15,967 nucleotides of DNA from Deltaproteobacteria bacterium (GTDB lineage: Bacteria > Myxococcota > Myxococcia > Myxococcales > 40CM-4-68-19), in the NCBI GenBank assembly GCA_005879505.1, contig VBKQ01000357.1:1-15967 (forward strand). The letters run 5' to 3'. Each line of letters opens with the position of its first letter. The stretch's first letter is position 1. The position numbers were made by a program, and so were the translations under genes. Below, in pieces: positions 13,582 through 15,967 of this stretch. Below the pieces are notes generated by a model. The model did no database searches, was not told the DNA's origin, and saw nothing but the letters and a program-made list of their open reading frames with translations.

Positions 13582-14771
13582 AGCTCTCGCTGCACGTCGT
13601 GCCGCCGCCGCGCGAGGCTCCGCCACCGCAGGCTTCGAGCGTGCGTCTGTCGGAGCCGATGCTGCGGTTCCGCTGCAACCAGAAAGGTTGCTGCTGCAGC
13701 GGCTGGGACATCCCGTTCCGGCTGGAGGACTTCCTCCGGCTCCACGACCATCTGGCGAACGGCGAGCGCGCCGCGCTCACGCGCGGAATCCAGCTCGTCC
13801 TCGAGAAGGGCGAGCGCGAGGGCGAACAGATCCTCCACTCGATGAAGCTCGACGGGGTGGGGGAGGACCGTGCCTGCCGCTTTCTTTCGCCCGGCGGAGC
13901 CTGCAGCGTGCATTCGCGCTATGGCCTGGAGGCGCTGCCGGACCTGTGCGTCGACTTCCCGGCGTTCGGCTATCGCCAGGGCGGGCGCGTCGAGCTCTGG
14001 TTCGATCCGGTGTGCCCTGAGGTGATCGAGCGCCTCGACGAATCGGCAGCGCCGCTGCGAATCCACGAGCAGGCCGCCGCCTTCGGCGATCCTGGATTCG
14101 ACCTGCGGGTCTCGCAAACCTCGGACAAGCTGGGCGGCAGGGTCGGCGATCGCGCGGTGGAAGCGGCCCCGCTCGATCGCATCCGCGCTCTCAGCCTCGA
14201 GGCGTTTTCGATGCCGGACGGCCCGGTCTGGCGCACGCTGGCCGCTCTCGCTCACGCCTACCGGCGTCTTCGCACCGGGAACGAGGCCGCGTTCGAAGTC
14301 GTCGAGCCCGAGGATCCGCAACCGTTCCTGCGCTTTTTGCGCGACAGCATCGGCGCGCACGGTCCGGAGCTGCTCGCTGCGTCGGCCGTGCGATACCGGC
14401 GCTTCATCCATGCGATCGATCCCGGACCGCTGCTCGCGGAGGACCGTCTCCCGAGGGCGCTTCACGAATGGCAGCCGGCCCTCGAAAGATGGGTGGCGCC
14501 GCAGGAGGAAGCGCTTCGGCCGCTGGCGTCGCGCTGGCTTGCGCACCGATTCGCCATCCCGATGCTGAAGGGTCGCGGCGAGCTGCGGGAAAGCTGCGAC
14601 GGGATCGTGCACCTGTATGCGGCCTCGCTGAGGTACGCGGCGGCGTTCGGCGAGACGGTGCAAAGGCCGGTGGACCGCACCCTGTACAAGGTGGCGATCG
14701 GGAGCGCGGAATTCTTCTACCGCTCGCTCAACCTGCCGCGCGAGGTACTGCCCTGGTTTGCGGCGGCATAG
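13578..14771 (+). CDS. FliB/YkgJ-like cysteine-cluster protein
   Basis: 397 residues, close to the length of flagellin lysine-N-methylase FliB (about 400). The cysteine pattern fits that family: C33, C38-C40 in FRCNQKGCCCSGWDI, C100 and C109 (ACRFLSPGGACSVH), C124 in LPDLCVDFP, and C146 in DPVCPEV. In FliB/YkgJ proteins these hold an iron-sulfur cluster or metal. The C-terminal half is mostly helical with no clear motif. No flagellin or flagellar gene is nearby, so the target may be another protein; the methylase label is by family resemblance only. Translation is coupled to the amidohydrolase by an ATGA overlap. The stop is two bases from the stop of the convergent phosphoesterase. Confidence 0.78.
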   Translation: MKLSLHVVPPPREAPPPQASSVRLSEPMLRFRCNQKGCCCSGWDIPFRLEDFLRLHDHLANGERAALTRGIQLVLEKGEREGEQILHSMKLDGVGEDRACRFLSPGGACSVHSRYGLEALPDLCVDFPAFGYRQGGRVELWFDPVCPEVIERLDESAAPLRIHEQAAAFGDPGFDLRVSQTSDKLGGRVGDRAVEAAPLDRIRALSLEAFSMPDGPVWRTLAALAHAYRRLRTGNEAAFEVVEPEDPQPFLRFLRDSIGAHGPELLAASAVRYRRFIHAIDPGPLLAEDRLPRALHEWQPALERWVAPQEEALRPLASRWLAHRFAIPMLKGRGELRESCDGIVHLYAASLRYAAAFGETVQRPVDRTLYKVAIGSAEFFYRSLNLPREVLPWFAAA

Positions 14772-14773
14772 CC

Positions 14774-15937
<1,164 letters not shown>

Positions 15938-15938
15938 C

Positions 15939-15967
15939 TCAAGCTTCGGTGCTCAGCAGGGCTTCTA
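15939..15967 (-). CDS. C-terminal codons of an upstream gene (partial)
   Basis: The frame reads EALLSTEA and then TGA at 15941-15939, one base before the phosphoesterase ATG. The codons are GC-rich at the third position like its neighbours. Too short to assign; it could be chance. Confidence 0.3.

Overview
The window is GC-rich bacterial DNA with very tight packing. Genes are separated by 1-50 bases or overlap by 1-4 bases, GTG and TTG starts occur, and coding codons are strongly GC at the third position. The mix of an NtrC-type sigma-54 activator, a Tat-exported MsrP with MsrQ, an AsmA-type protein and a divergent RlmN-type tail suggests a soil or sediment proteobacterium or myxobacterium (Myxococcota). 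This is inference from gene content and base composition; there is no rRNA or marker gene. No tRNA, rRNA, CRISPR array or insertion sequence was seen.

Layout. 1-261 is the C-terminal end of an RlmN/Cfr-type radical SAM protein. 297-2900 is a large AsmA-like envelope protein. 2997-3611 is a small protein with a duplicated Cys/His motif. 3655-6564 is a compact plus-strand operon: msrP, msrQ and an NtrC-family response regulator. Facing it on the minus strand, reading from 10865 down to 6525, are a SPASM radical SAM maturase, a 27-residue peptide gene with a good ribosome binding site, a family-5 solute-binding lipoprotein, and a Cache-type histidine kinase whose end overlaps the response regulator gene tail to tail. 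10866-11150 is the maturase control region. 11151-11510 holds a possible small unknown gene. 11446-12557 (minus) is a TVP38-family membrane protein plus a coiled-coil protein. 12604-14771 (plus) is an amidohydrolase coupled to a FliB/YkgJ-like cysteine-cluster protein. 14774-15937 (minus) is a membrane-anchored metallophosphoesterase, preceded by the last codons of another gene.

The main discovery candidate is 5179-10900. A perfect -24/-12 sigma-54 promoter (TGGCAC-N5-TTGC, 10896-10882 minus) sits directly in front of the maturase, and the neighbouring regulator is a sigma-54 activator with an intact GAFTGA motif. The simplest reading is a self-contained circuit. The kinase, possibly helped by the periplasmic binding protein, activates the regulator. 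The regulator switches on an operon encoding a peptide-modifying radical SAM enzyme, its putative peptide substrate, the binding protein and the kinase itself. This would be a modified-peptide production and sensing system with positive feedback. Motifs, spacing and gene order are seen directly; the peptide being a substrate or a signal is inference.

The regulator is also in one operon with msrPQ, the periplasmic methionine sulfoxide repair pair, so an envelope oxidative-stress input is an alternative reading of the same circuit.
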